A DNA stretch of 64,000 nucleotides from Halocaridina rubra (taxonomy: Eukaryota > Arthropoda > Malacostraca > Decapoda > Atyidae), in the NCBI GenBank assembly GCA_037179515.1, contig JAXCGZ010009467.1, positions 136,001 to 200,000 of the forward strand, read 5' to 3'. Each line of letters begins with the position of its first letter. Positions within the stretch are counted from its first letter, which is position 1. This document shows positions 1 through 9,212 of this stretch, piece after piece. The notes beneath the pieces were generated by a model. It saw nothing but the letters and a program-made list of their open reading frames with translations, searched no databases and was not told the DNA's origin. Both the position numbers and the translations under genes were made by a program.

Positions 1-755
1 TGAGAATGGGTACAAGTGCAAGAAGGCCCAAGCTTGACTACTCGGTGGCTGGAGTACAACTTCAAGAGACAGAAAATGAGAGAGATCTAGGAGTAAACAT
101 ACTGGCAGATTTGTCTCCAGAAATACATATAAATGGCGTAGTAAGGGCAGCATATGCATTCTTATCAAATGTAAGGGTAGCCTTCAGGCACATGGACAAG
201 GAAATGTTCAGAAATATTTATGTAACCTATGTGAGGCCAAAACTCGAATATGCAGCTCCCTTTTGGAATCCGCACTTGAAAAAGCACATAGCTAAGCTTG
301 AAAAAGTTCAAAGACATGCCACGAAACTGGTGCCAGAAATATGCAATCTCGGTTATGATGAGAGGCTGAGGGAATTAGACTTGCCATCACTCGAAGCTAG
401 AAGAGTAAGGGGGGATATGGTGACAGTCTTTAAATTCCTTCATGGTTATGATAGAGTGGATAGGGATCGATATTTCGATATGGCTGGCTCTAGAACTAGA
501 GGTCATAGTTTGAAGCTTCGTAAGAAAACTTGTTTGCAGGATGTAAGGAAATACTTTTTCAGTGTAAGAGTAGTTGATAATTGGAATTCGCTAAGCGAGG
601 AGGTAGTTAATGCTATCTCAATCCATAGTTTTAAGGACAGGTACGATAAGTATCACTAAGTCTAAAAATGGAACCGATCAGGAGACGGGAAGATACGAGC
701 TTTGGGCTCTTTCCCGTAAACACAATTAGGTAATCACAATTAGGTAATCACTAAA
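1..755 (+). mobile_element. Family A non-LTR retrotransposon, 3' end
   Basis: This is the 3' part of a CR1/Daphne-like element. After the ORF2 stop come a ~60-bp 3' UTR with the conserved hairpin (ACGGGAA paired with TTCCCGT, about 685-718) and two copies of the 14-bp tail unit AATTAGGTAATCAC. The tail abuts a minus-strand family A copy at its CAC, so this copy probably inserted into that older one. The 3' end of the older copy should then lie left of the window. Confidence 0.85.
3..659 (+). CDS. Family A non-LTR ORF2, C-terminal part (runs in from left edge)
   Basis: This is the end of an ORF2 reverse transcriptase polyprotein whose frame is open to the window edge. It begins just after the RT palm, at the region reading MGTSARRPKLDYS, and ends at a TAA in 657-659. 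The rest is the C-terminal domain typical of CR1/Jockey-superfamily ORF2 proteins, including RNIYVTYVRPKLEYAAPFWNP and KVQRHATKLVP. It is nearly identical to the C-terminus of the complete ORF2 at 47465-50287 and has no stop or frameshift, so the copy looks young. Its RT and endonuclease parts, if present, lie outside the window. It is a transposon gene, not a host gene. Confidence 0.85.
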   Translation, partial: RMGTSARRPKLDYSVAGVQLQETENERDLGVNILADLSPEIHINGVVRAAYAFLSNVRVAFRHMDKEMFRNIYVTYVRPKLEYAAPFWNPHLKKHIAKLEKVQRHATKLVPEICNLGYDERLRELDLPSLEARRVRGDMVTVFKFLHGYDRVDRDRYFDMAGSRTRGHSLKLRKKTCLQDVRKYFFSVRVVDNWNSLSEEVVNAISIHSFKDRYDKYH

Positions 756-756
756 A

Positions 757-2784
757 AAGTACTTTCTTATCACCTGCAAAGAAGTTTTCTTACGAAGCTT
801 CAAACTATGACCTCTAGTTCTAGTGCCAGCCATATCAAAATATCGATCCCTATCCACTCTGTCATAGCCATGAAGAATTTTAATAACTGTCACCATATCT
901 CCCCCTCATTCTTCTAGCTTCAAGTGATGGTAAGTGTAATTTCTCCAGCTCCCTCATAACTGAGATTGCGTATTTCTGGCACCAGTGTCGTGGCATGTAT
1001 ATGAACTTTTTCCAGTTGAACTATGTTCTATTTTCAAGAGTGAATTCCAAAAGGGGGATGCATATTCAATCTTTGGCCTCACATAGGTTACATAAATATT
1101 TCTGAACATTTCCTTGTCCATGTGCCTGAAGGCTACCCTTAGATTTACTAAGAAAGCACATGCTGCCCTTATCAAGCCATCTATATGCATTTCTGGAGAC
1201 AAATCTGCCAGTATATTTACTTATAGATCTCTCGCATTCTCTGTCTCTAGGATTCTGCTCCTGCTCTTGAGTATTCAAGGTTGGGCCTTCTTGCACATGT
1301 ACCCATTCTCATTACCTTACATTTAGAAGTAGTAAATTTAATTAGCCACTTTTCTGACCACTCCTGCAGACTATTTAGGTCTTCCTGAAATTCTCTACCA
1401 TTGTTCTCGTTTCCTACTTTCTTCACAATCTTTGCATCATCTACAAATATATTCAAGAATGAATTTACAGACTCTGGTATGTTATTTGCATATGCAAGGA
1501 ACAAAAGTGGCCCCAAAACCGAACTCTGTGAAACCCCGCTACTAACCCTTCTCCATTCAGATACAGAGTGTCTTACTCTAAGCCTCTGTTCCCTTCCTTC
1601 TAAATAAGTTTTTATCCATTCCAAGACATTTCCACTTATTCTCGACATTACTTGCAGTTTCTTAATAAGTCTCCCATATGGGATGGTATCAAATATCTTC
1701 TGGAAGTCTAGGAATATGCAATCTGCCCAGCCCTCTCTTTCCAGTAAGATCTGGTGTACTTCATAAAAAAAAAATTCTAATAAGTTTGTTAGTGTTAATC
1801 TACCTTTTTTGAAGCTATGTTGTCTCACTGACAAAAAGTTGAGGGATTCCAAGTGAAGTTATTTTTTTTTCTTAGTAGTTTTTCCATAACTTTGCAAAGT
1901 ATGCTTTTTAAGGAAACAGGCCTATAGTTTAGAGCTGCACCCCTCCTTCCCTTTTTGAAGATAGGTACCACGTTTGCTGTTTCCAGCATCTTAGAATCGC
2001 CCTAGATTCCAGTGACTTTTCAAATATGATACATAGTGCCGCCATACTGATTTAGCACATTTCTCAAATACATAAGGGGATATATCATCAGAACCTGTAG
2101 CTTTATTGGCATCTAACTCCATCAGCGCTTTGCATACCTCTGTGCTTGTAAAGATTATGTTCTCTTATACAGGCCCATAAGCTCCTATCTCTGCAGTCTG
2201 AAGAGATGAGGTATTTTCTGCTGTAAAAACTGACTGAAACTCCTTGTTCAATTTTTTGCAAATCTCTTCATCCGTCTCAGTGATGCTTCTATCAACTTTC
2301 TTTAGCTTTAAATCCTGTTCTTTGACCTTCAGTTTTCTTCTGATAAAGCTGTGGAATTATTTGGGATTTTCTTTAGCCTTCTTGGTAAAATCCCTTTCAT
2401 AGTCTTTCTCTGCCTCTCTTCTTTACTGAGGTAATTATTTCTTGTTCGTTTATAAGTCTGCCAGGCACTTATGCTTTTTCTCCTCCTATGCCTTTTCCAG
2501 CATTTGTCTCTTCACTCCTTAGCTCTCTAACACTCATTATTGAGCCATTTCTCTCTGGAATGCATAACTCCTATTTTGGTCTAAGGTATGCAATAATTTA
2601 CTATCTTCCCATATTCTTCACAAAAGATGTCGTACGTACAAATTTGTTAAATAAGGTTCTCCAGTCAATATCTCCAAAAAGCTCATTAATCTTTATGTAA
2701 TCTCCTTTCGGACAGTTCCTCCTCATGTCATTCTCAGCGCCTCTGCTTTCAGGACGAACATCTTTGATGATACACACTTCATAA
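757..2784 (-). mobile_element. Family A non-LTR, minus strand, older degenerate copy (segment 1)
   Basis: Read on the minus strand this covers the end of the endonuclease, the linker, the RT and the C-terminal domain of family A ORF2. Stops and frameshifts break it. The longest open piece (1247-1852) contains the RT region, with IFLDFQKIFD and a YANNIPES/FVDDAKIV block in place of the FADDAKIV of intact copies, so the catalytic motif is altered. Two plus-strand copies interrupt it, one at its left end (1-755) and one at 2785-4327. It resumes at 4328. It is clearly more diverged than its neighbours, which fits an older insertion. Confidence 0.8.
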
Positions 2785-4327
2785 AGCTACAGGTCCTGAT
2801 GACATATCCCCTCATGTGCTTAAAAAATGCGCAAACTCAATATCAGTGGCACTAAGTATCATACTTAAGGAGTCACTGGAGTCGGGGGAGATTCCAAGAT
2901 GCTGGAAACAAGCAAATGTGATACCTATCTTCAAAAAGGGAAGGAGGGATACGGCTCTGAACTATAGACCAGTTTCCTTGACCAGCATAGTTTGCAAAGT
3001 TATGGAGAAACTACTAAGGAAACATATCTCTCTTCACTTGGAATCCTTCAACTTTTTGTCAGTGAGGCAACATGGCTTTAGAGAAGGTAGATCAACAGTA
3101 ACAAACTTATTAGAATTTTATGATGAGGTAAGCCAAATCTTACAGGAAAGAGAGGGCTGGGCAGATTGCATATTCCTAGACTTCCAGAAAGCGTTTGACA
3201 CTGTTCCACATGGGAGACTTATTAGGAAGCTGCAATCAATGGCTAGAATAGGTGGAAATGTCTTGGAATGGATAAAAACTTACTTAGAAGGAAGGGAACA
3301 GAGGGTTAGAGTAAGACACTTAGTGTCTGAATGGAGAAGAGTTAGTAGTGGAGTTCCACAGGGTTCAGTTTTAGGGCCACTTTTGTTCCTTGTATATGTA
3401 AATGATCTACCAGACTCTGTAAATTCATTCATGAATATGTTTGCAGATGATGCAAAGATTGTGAAGAAAGTAAAAAACGAGAACAATGGTAGAGAACTTC
3501 AGGAGGATCTAAATAATCTGCATGAGTGGTCAGAAAAGTGGCTAATGAAATTCAATACTTCAAAATGTAAGGTAATGAGAATGGGTACAAGTGCAAGAAG
3601 GCCCAAGCTTGACTACTCGGTGGCTGGAGTACAATTTCAAGAGACAGAAAATGAGAGAGATCTAGGAGTAAACATACTGGCAGATTTGTCTCCAGAAATA
3701 CATATAAATGGCATAGTAAGGGCAGCATATGCATTCTTATCAAATGTAAGGGTAGCCTTCAGGCACATGGACAAGGAAATGTTCAGAAATATTTATGTAA
3801 CCTATGTGAGGCCAAAACTCGAATATGCAGCCCCCTTTTGGAATCCGCACTTGAAAAAGCACACAGCTAAGCTTGAAAAAGTTCAAAGACATGCCACGAA
3901 ACTGGTGCCAGAAATACGCAATCTCAGTTATGATGAGAGGCTGAGGGAATTAGACTTACCATCACCCGAAGCTAGAAGAGTGAGGGGGGGATATGGTGAC
4001 AGTCTTTAAATTCCTTCATGGTTATGATAGAGTGGATAGGGATCGATATTTTGATATGGCTGGCTCTAGAACTAGAGGTCATAGTTTGAAGCTTCGTAAG
4101 AAAACTTGTTTGCAGGATGTAAGGAAATACTTTTTCAGTGTAAGAGTAGTTGATAATTGGAATTCGCTAAGCGAGGAGGTAGTTAATGCTATCTCAATCC
4201 ATAGTTTTAAGGACAGGTATGATAAGTATCACTAAGTCTAAAATGGAACCGATGAGGAGACGGGAAGATACGAGCTTTGGGCTCTTTCCCGTAAACACAA
4301 TTAGGTAATCACAATTAGGTAATCACA
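2785..4327 (+). mobile_element. Family A non-LTR, 5'-truncated, inserted in the older minus copy
   Basis: The copy starts mid-ORF2 at the sequence encoding HKATGPDD, just before the RT, and runs to a normal 3' end: hairpin, then two AATTAGGTAATCAC units. It sits inside the minus-strand copy (757-2784 and 4328-4803). The interrupted target there is an AC run, so the junction after the tail reads AATCACACAGTGG. Truncation at the 5' end is normal for target-primed reverse transcription. Confidence 0.85.
2816..4235 (+). pseudogene. Family A ORF2 RT region, broken by one frameshift
   Basis: An open frame from 2816 to 4009 encodes the RT with catalytic motifs intact: FLDFQKAFD for motif A, SSGVPQGSVLGPLLF, and FADDAKIV for motif C. 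The C-terminal domain follows. Near 3982-3988 a G run is seven long, where intact copies have six, and this shifts the frame. The remaining 80 residues continue in another frame (3993-4235) to the normal stop. The copy also lacks the endonuclease, so it is not functional. Confidence 0.85.
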
Positions 4328-4803
4328 CAGTGGTCACTCTTTACAATTGGTGATTGATACTCATCTTTTTTTTTCAATATCCAACACATTATCTGTGAAT
4401 ACTAGATCAAGCACCGATGGCTCATCCCCACCCCCGACCCTCGTTAGTTCCAGTACATATTGGTGTAGGAAATTCCCGTATATGCAATTTAGGAATTTTG
4501 CCCCGAATGAGTCCTCCCCGTTGTGCAGGTCAAGATTTATCCAATCTATCTCTTAATGATTTAAATCTCCCATAATCAAACTCCTCCATTTTATCTTCCA
4601 TGCAATGTTAACAATTGAGTTTAGGACTTCGACAGTACCTATATGACTTTCCTCATAAACTTCTTTCCTATGTTGGTCCTTGTTGGGTTATATACATCAG
4701 TTATTATAATGCTCTCTGACCAGATATTTATGCGATCAACAAGAAATTCCTTTAACTCACTTTCTATAACAAAGTTATTTCTTTAACCTGAAATCTTTCA
4801 TAT
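4328..4803 (-). mobile_element. Family A non-LTR, minus strand, older copy (segment 2, endonuclease)
   Basis: This continues the minus copy of 757-2784 beyond the 2785-4327 insertion. On the minus strand it matches the endonuclease part of ORF2, from the AIESE/FLV region through the GDFNH motif region to the SDHC region. It is corrupted by stops. Similarity fades near 4803, which is taken as its 5' truncation point. Confidence 0.7.
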
Positions 4804-4899
4804 ATAATATACTGGAGAAAATGCCGTATTAATAAAGGATTCCTTGCTAAGATTGCAACTACAGTGTAAGACTACGTTACACGGGAAAGTGTACTATAC

Positions 4900-5004
4900 C
4901 TCCCAAAGTTTCTGTCCAGTAAGAACATCCCAGGCCACAGTATAACCATCAACTCCACATGTCACTACGGCAGAACTATCAGGGTACCATTCCACACTTG
5001 ATAC
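4900..5004 (-). CDS. CFAP57: CFAP57, exon 9 (residues ~496-530)
   Basis: Thirty-five codons read VSSVEWYPDSSAVVTCGVDG and then YTVAWDVLTGQKLWE, a typical WD40 blade. It follows an AG (5006-5005) and is followed by a GT donor (4899-4898). Joined to exon 8 it gives a GHSAK-VSSVEW junction, which matches the GHTGK-I-x-S-I-x-W pattern of animal CFAP57 at about the same residue number. The next exons are not found in 1-4899, which is transposon, so they must lie left of the window. Confidence 0.8.
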
Positions 5005-5449
5005 CTATCAACGAGGTGAAAGTCAAATTCCCACAATAAAATTTAATTGCACATTGATATTGTAATGTAAAGTAATTCCTATCTAATAATCTCTACCACA
5101 ATTAAGTAAAAAAAAAACAGACAATTACCGATGTATTCTCTATTACATGATTAAAGAGTACAACATCCTCTTGATTTTGGTTAATGAAATATAAACGCCT
5201 TTAAGCAATAAATAAAAAGGGTTACAAAACATAATATAAAATTCATACATGTAGAACTTCAACTTATGAGGCATAAAATATCTCCGCAACAAGTACTTCT
5301 GTCCAATGAAAAGTAAATTCATACTCAAACAACATCACTGTAAGAAGATGCTACCTACACTGGAGAAAGAGAACGTGTCATTTTGAAAAAAAAATCTTAA
5401 GTTTCACATAAATTTTTTGTATATATAATATATATAAAGCGAAGGAAGC
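5005..5449. other. Intron 8 of CFAP57, no gene seen
   Basis: This is AT-rich intron sequence between exons 9 and 8. I see no coding potential and only short poly-A runs and a small TATA-rich stretch near 5420-5437. Confidence 0.6.
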
Positions 5450-5950
5450 TAGTAATTGTCATGGTGGGATGAAAAGTGTGACGAGAGATAAGCATTTAGA
5501 AACTTAATGCAATGAGAAGGAAATATTTAGAAGTGATTGTGCCAATGACGTTTGTGTGAAGGAGAGACAAAATCCAGTAAAGGGTGAAAAGTAGGAGAAA
5601 GTATGGAGATAAGGTGCTTGAAAAGTACGATAGGTATATCTAGAACAGATAGAGCAAAAACTATGGTGACTCTGAGAATGGGTGTTGAAGGAAGGATGTC
5701 AGATAAGTTAGATAAGTGTTGGGATGCTTTAAACCTACTGAAAAGATGAAGGTTGAACGACTAGCAAAAGGAGTGTGGTGAGCAGAAGTAATTGCAGTTA
5801 GGCCTAAAGAAAGACCTTGAATGAAATGGCTGGATAGGATGAAAAGAACAATGGATGCATTGTGGTATGTCAGTGGAGCAGGTTAGAGAGAATGCAAGAG
5901 ATATGGATGAGTGGAGAGAGATTGTGCACAGGTGATACGCCAAAGCACTA
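5450..5950 (+). mobile_element. RTE-type non-LTR remnant (C-terminal end), RTE-B family
   Basis: Plus-strand frames, broken by many stops, give fragments such as RPKERP, MKWLDRMKR and a GA-R-ECKRYG segment. These resemble the C-terminal GRPKxRWMDxVKR part of RTE elements. The nucleotide sequence at 5870-5940 matches the reverse complement of 38430-38480 in RTE-B, including CAGTGGARCAGG and GAGTGGAG. It is a short decayed fragment inside CFAP57 intron 8. Confidence 0.6.
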
Positions 5951-6189
5951 GACTTAGAGTCATATTGTTCTCTATATATGACATACATTAAGTGTGACTA
6001 TAACTGTATGGTTAAGTGAAGAGAGATGAAAGATGGTATTATTCTTCTATTTAGCCATTATCTGCCTCTGGTTGTGGCCACCCTGCTAATCCTTTTGGGA
6101 GAAGTAAGATGTCTAAATAAAGATTGTTATTCATAATATATATTATAAAAATTCTTTTTTCTCTCACTCCTTAAAGCAATGTCATTCAC

Positions 6190-6407
6190 CTTAGCAGAAT
6201 GTCCTTTCAAAGTGAACATTTTCTTGAGTGTTATGTGTGACGTAATGACTAGAAGATTACCATCTGCAGATGCCAAGAGGTGTCCAGCAGGAGAAAAACT
6301 ACTCATTGCACATCTCCGAATCTTTAATTCAGTATATGTACGCAAACTGTCAAACAAAATGTGCAGCAGCCTCAGAGCATCTGTCATGCCTACAGCTACA
6401 TGAAGAC
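6190..6407 (-). CDS. CFAP57: CFAP57, exon 8 (residues ~423-495)
   Basis: This exon completes the split glycine codon from exon 7 and then reads LHVAVGMTDALRLLHIL, followed by the SFSPAGHLLASADGN and LKGHSAK region. It corresponds to the CFAP57 stretch where human reads GF-D-KLRLMN-LIDD-R-F, followed by the GGHLFA-NGN and LKGHTGK segments. The acceptor AG is at 6409-6408 and the donor is GTGAAT at 6189-6184. A longer reading frame to 6127 is rejected because only the 6190 donor restores phase with exon 9. Confidence 0.85.
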
Positions 6408-6648
6408 CTGTAAAGAATATGAATTTTTTGAGGCTTAACATTTATGCACTTGATACTTCTGCAATGTCCTTCAAAAATGTATAGCTTCTAATTTTAAATA
6501 AAATTCACATTTTCCCATACCAAAGGAAAACCTTATATTGTATAAGGTCCTTAAATAAACCCTTGATGGAATCTAAGAGGAAGTAAGAAACAACACAATT
6601 ATGCCACTTCATTCTGATAGTCATTCATAAATACTACAGGTTATTTAC

Positions 6649-6850
6649 CAGTTGGATGAAGGCTAAGGGAGAAAATGTCTTCCCTAAAACTGTGTGAGAG
6701 GAGGATGTTATGTGTCTGGTAATCCCATACTCTCACTGTCCTATCCCGACCTCCTGTCACAACAATTGGTTTCCAGAGGCAAACGTCAGCATCCACGATT
6801 CCACCTTCATGGTGTTTTGCATGCAAAGGAGTGAACATCAGGCTTGGAAG
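6649..6850 (-). CDS. CFAP57: CFAP57, exon 7 (residues ~356-423)
   Basis: Sixty-seven codons plus one base. The exon starts LPSLMFTPLHAKHHEGG, then ADVCLWKPIVVTGGRDRTVR and VWDYQTHNIL, and ends SLSLHPTG with the glycine split by the intron. The KP-(L/I)VT-x-D-x-(S/T)-(V/I)-R-(V/I/L)-W-(N/D)-Y pattern is characteristic of the middle WD40 blades of CFAP57. Acceptor AACAG and donor GTAAAT flank it. Confidence 0.88.
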
Positions 6851-7434
6851 CTGTTAAGAAAAATTAGTTTGTTGTACTGTACACTTAAAGGAAAGAAAAT
6901 AATATGACATTAATACATCAGCATGCATTACCATAATAAGAGTTATTAAAAAATAAAAAATGGTAATCTAAATTAAATGTAATTCAGTGTTGATGTCCAA
7001 AATTTTGTTTTTTATTTAACTGGAAGTTTCCAAGAAATGTATTTCATAGTTTATATTGAACAGGTATGCATATAAATAACCATGGTTCTGTCTTCCAGCA
7101 TTAATCTTTCACAGAAATAAGAATTAAAAATATGAAATACAATACTGGAACATGATTTACTTCCCTTTTATTTTTACACATAACTATGTGTAAAAGTATA
7201 TCTAGAGTTCATGTACTGAACTCTTGATGAATGCATTGATAATAAACATTTCAACCAATAGGAAGACGTTATTAAGATACTGTGTCTATCATTAATTGCA
7301 ATTATATTGAGAATTAAAACAGGTAAAAGGAAACAGAAACACTAACTCTGACTTTACCTAGAAACTGATGCTATGAGAGGCAAGCATCTTAAGATGACAT
7401 CATATGTATCATTGGGATAAGAATACTGTATATC
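6851..7434. other. Intron 6 of CFAP57, no gene seen
   Basis: AT-rich intron sequence. Apart from the SINE that begins at 7454 I see no coding or repeat feature here. Confidence 0.6.
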
Positions 7435-7669
7435 ATAAAATAACATGACATAGTAGTCGCCGTGGCTCAGTCGGTAGCGTCTCCGACTCTGAGGCGTCAG
7501 GTCGAGGGTTCGCGCCCCGTCACGGTCTGAGGTTAGCAAAGGCATGCACTCAGCGTAAGGATTACATCTGCCAAAACAAGTCCTTCGCAAGAAGGCAACC
7601 GTCCTGGCCCTTGGTTGATAAGGGAGTCCGTGACGTAAAACCGGAACCGGATAAAATAACATGACATAG
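7435..7669 (+). mobile_element. SINE-2, tRNA-derived, with target-site duplication
   Basis: The core 7454-7650 starts with a tRNA-like head containing a good A box (TGGCTCAGTCGG) and B box (GGTTCGCGCCC). A unique body follows (TTACATCTGCCAAAACAAG, then CTTCGCAAGAAGGCAACCG), and it ends TGACGTAAAACCGG. It is flanked by 19-bp direct repeats beginning ATAAAATAACATGACAT at 7435-7453 and 7651-7669, which is target-primed integration by a LINE partner. Two more copies lie at 44160-44355 and 61058-61243. Confidence 0.9.
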
Positions 7670-7774
7670 GAACAATCACTAAGATACACTACTCAAGTCA
7701 ATCCATTAGCAAATTAAGAAAAAAGGTCTTGAATATATCTAGAAATTAACAATATGAAATGCTTCATCAATTAC

Positions 7775-7942
7775 CTTTGATGGCTCTAAACTTGGAAGAG
7801 GATTGATAAATATCTGGGAGGTGTGAGTAGCAGCAATTATGTTTTTCTCTCCAGGAGAGAGGGAAATTGATGTGATGGTATGCTCTCCTCTTCCACTTAC
7901 AACCGAAGCAGGGCTGGGTTCACAGAGTCGTAGAGTGTAGCG
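7775..7942 (-). CDS. CFAP57: CFAP57, exon 6 (residues ~300-355)
   Basis: Fifty-six codons in phase 0 read RYTLRLCEPSPASVV, then HTITSISLSPGEKNIIAATH, and end INPLPSLEPSK. This corresponds to the CFAP57 segment where human has LCLCFSPSEETLVAST. Acceptor TTTTAG precedes it and donor GTAATT follows. The link to exon 7 gives EPSK-LPSLMF. Confidence 0.82.
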
Positions 7943-8055
7943 CTAAAACAACAGATCATTATTGAGTGCTAACTGTAAGTACAATTATAAGGATATATGT
8001 CAACTATAAAGGTAAATACAGTACTGTTTAAGAGTAAAACAGCAGTCATACTTAC

Positions 8056-8236
8056 CTGAAAGTAATGTTCATTTATATCATCACTCTTTTGGAAAACGAA
8101 AATCTTGTCTGGCCCACAAGCTGCCAAGAATCCTCCAATAAAGACAGCAAGGGCCGTCACTCGGCGGTGGCGAGGACCTGGTCCTCTACCTCCAAGACCT
8201 ACTAAACCTTCACCTGAGGATCGTTTGTCACATTCC
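8056..8236 (-). CDS. CFAP57: CFAP57, exon 5 (residues ~239-299)
   Basis: The exon contains a basic, glycine-rich segment (GLGGRGPGPRHRR), then FLAACGPDKIFVFQK, and ends NEHYFQ before a GTAAGT donor at 8055-8050. The ACGPDKIFVF part matches the ACSAGPGRVLLFEK-type strand of CFAP57. Two acceptors are possible. The one ending GAAAG (start 8236) restores phase with exon 4, which ends with two bases of a proline codon. The one at 8256 does not. An intervening exon in the 26-kb intron cannot be excluded. Confidence 0.75.
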
Positions 8237-8574
8237 CTTTCAGAGTGAAATAAGAACTGACATTAGAGATAACTTAGCATATAATACACAAATGCCATAA
8301 TAAAAGACATTATTCCATACCCATATTTTTATGTTTTGCATGAATAAAGTTAGTTAAGAAAAAAATAAAATTTTAAACTTTGCAAAAATATTTCGGTTAT
8401 GTTGTCTTCCCTTACATACACGCTTTTTCTTCAGAGAAGATTAGCGAAAATATAATTCATTTTCTGAAGTATGTTTGAACAGAAAAGGGTGCTAATTGTT
8501 AACTGTAATGAAAAATTCGTAAACCTGTAGATGTAAGTCTCCCAAAATATTCCAGAAAAAAATTATATTGTCAA

Positions 8575-9212
8575 TTGTTGGCTGGAAGAATTACGGGTTG
8601 CATAGAGGAGAGAATTGCTAAAGAACAATTTGGGTTCAGGTAAGGTTGAGGTTGTGCTATGCGAGTGTTTGCATTCTTTATATGTGCAAGTAATTTGCTG
8701 CGAGATATACATTATATATTTATTTAATGGACCTGGAAGAGAAGTATGATAAGGTGAGTATGGATGCAATGTGTCAGGTCTCGTAGATGTATGGGATGGA
8801 GGAATATCTTTTTGAAAGAAATAAGAGGCTTTTGTAAGGATAGTGAGCATGTGTAAGAATACCTCGAGAAAAGATTCAGAAGTTTAAAGTTAAAATTTAT
8901 TATTACAAGTGCGTGTTGCAACACCTTTACTAATATGTATATGTATGGATGGAGTAGTGAGTGTAATAGAGGGGAAAATAATTGGCAGGGAGCCAGAATG
9001 ATAGAAAAGAGGGGTACAAGTAAGGAAGTGAACATGTTGCTATTTTCTGGTAACATTGCTATACAGGCTGATGCAGAGACAAAACTGCAAAGTTTGTTGC
9101 AGGAGTATGGTATGCTATATAGGAGAACGAACCTGAAAGACGTAATATTGAAGAGAGTGATGTGATTATATGTAGTACAGATGGAGGGCTGTGCAGTTAG
9201 GAAGTGTGTTTA
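8575..9212 (+). mobile_element. RTE-type non-LTR remnant, 5' portion (interrupted by gypsy-1)
   Basis: Decayed plus-strand frames resemble RTE reverse transcriptase. A stretch near 8590-8640 gives IEERIAKEQFGFR, and 9000-9165 gives LLFSGN, then QADAETKLQSLLQEYGMLYRR, which lines up with LLFADDTVVVAD and AKLCQLVSEFGMVCERRKL of RTE-A at 31310-31150. The catalytic ADD is lost. The gypsy-1 LTR starts at 9213 after GTTTA, and the remnant resumes at 19669. Confidence 0.65.

Noticed and set aside
1114..1607. Plus-strand ORFs such as MFSFPTFFTIFASSTN (and mirror forms in other copies)
   Set aside because: They are antisense shadows of the family A RT and recur opposite every copy.
7454..7525. Possible tRNA gene (good A and B boxes)
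   Set aside because: The acceptor stem does not pair and the sequence continues into a body shared with two other copies, with target duplications. It is a SINE head, not a tRNA gene. The same applies at 44290-44355, 61058-61120 and 62880-62933.
8237..8256. Alternative start of CFAP57 exon 5 at 8256 (acceptor GTCAG)
   Set aside because: It would begin in phase 0, but exon 4 ends in phase 2. The acceptor at 8238-8237 restores the frame. It remains possible only if another exon exists in intron 4.
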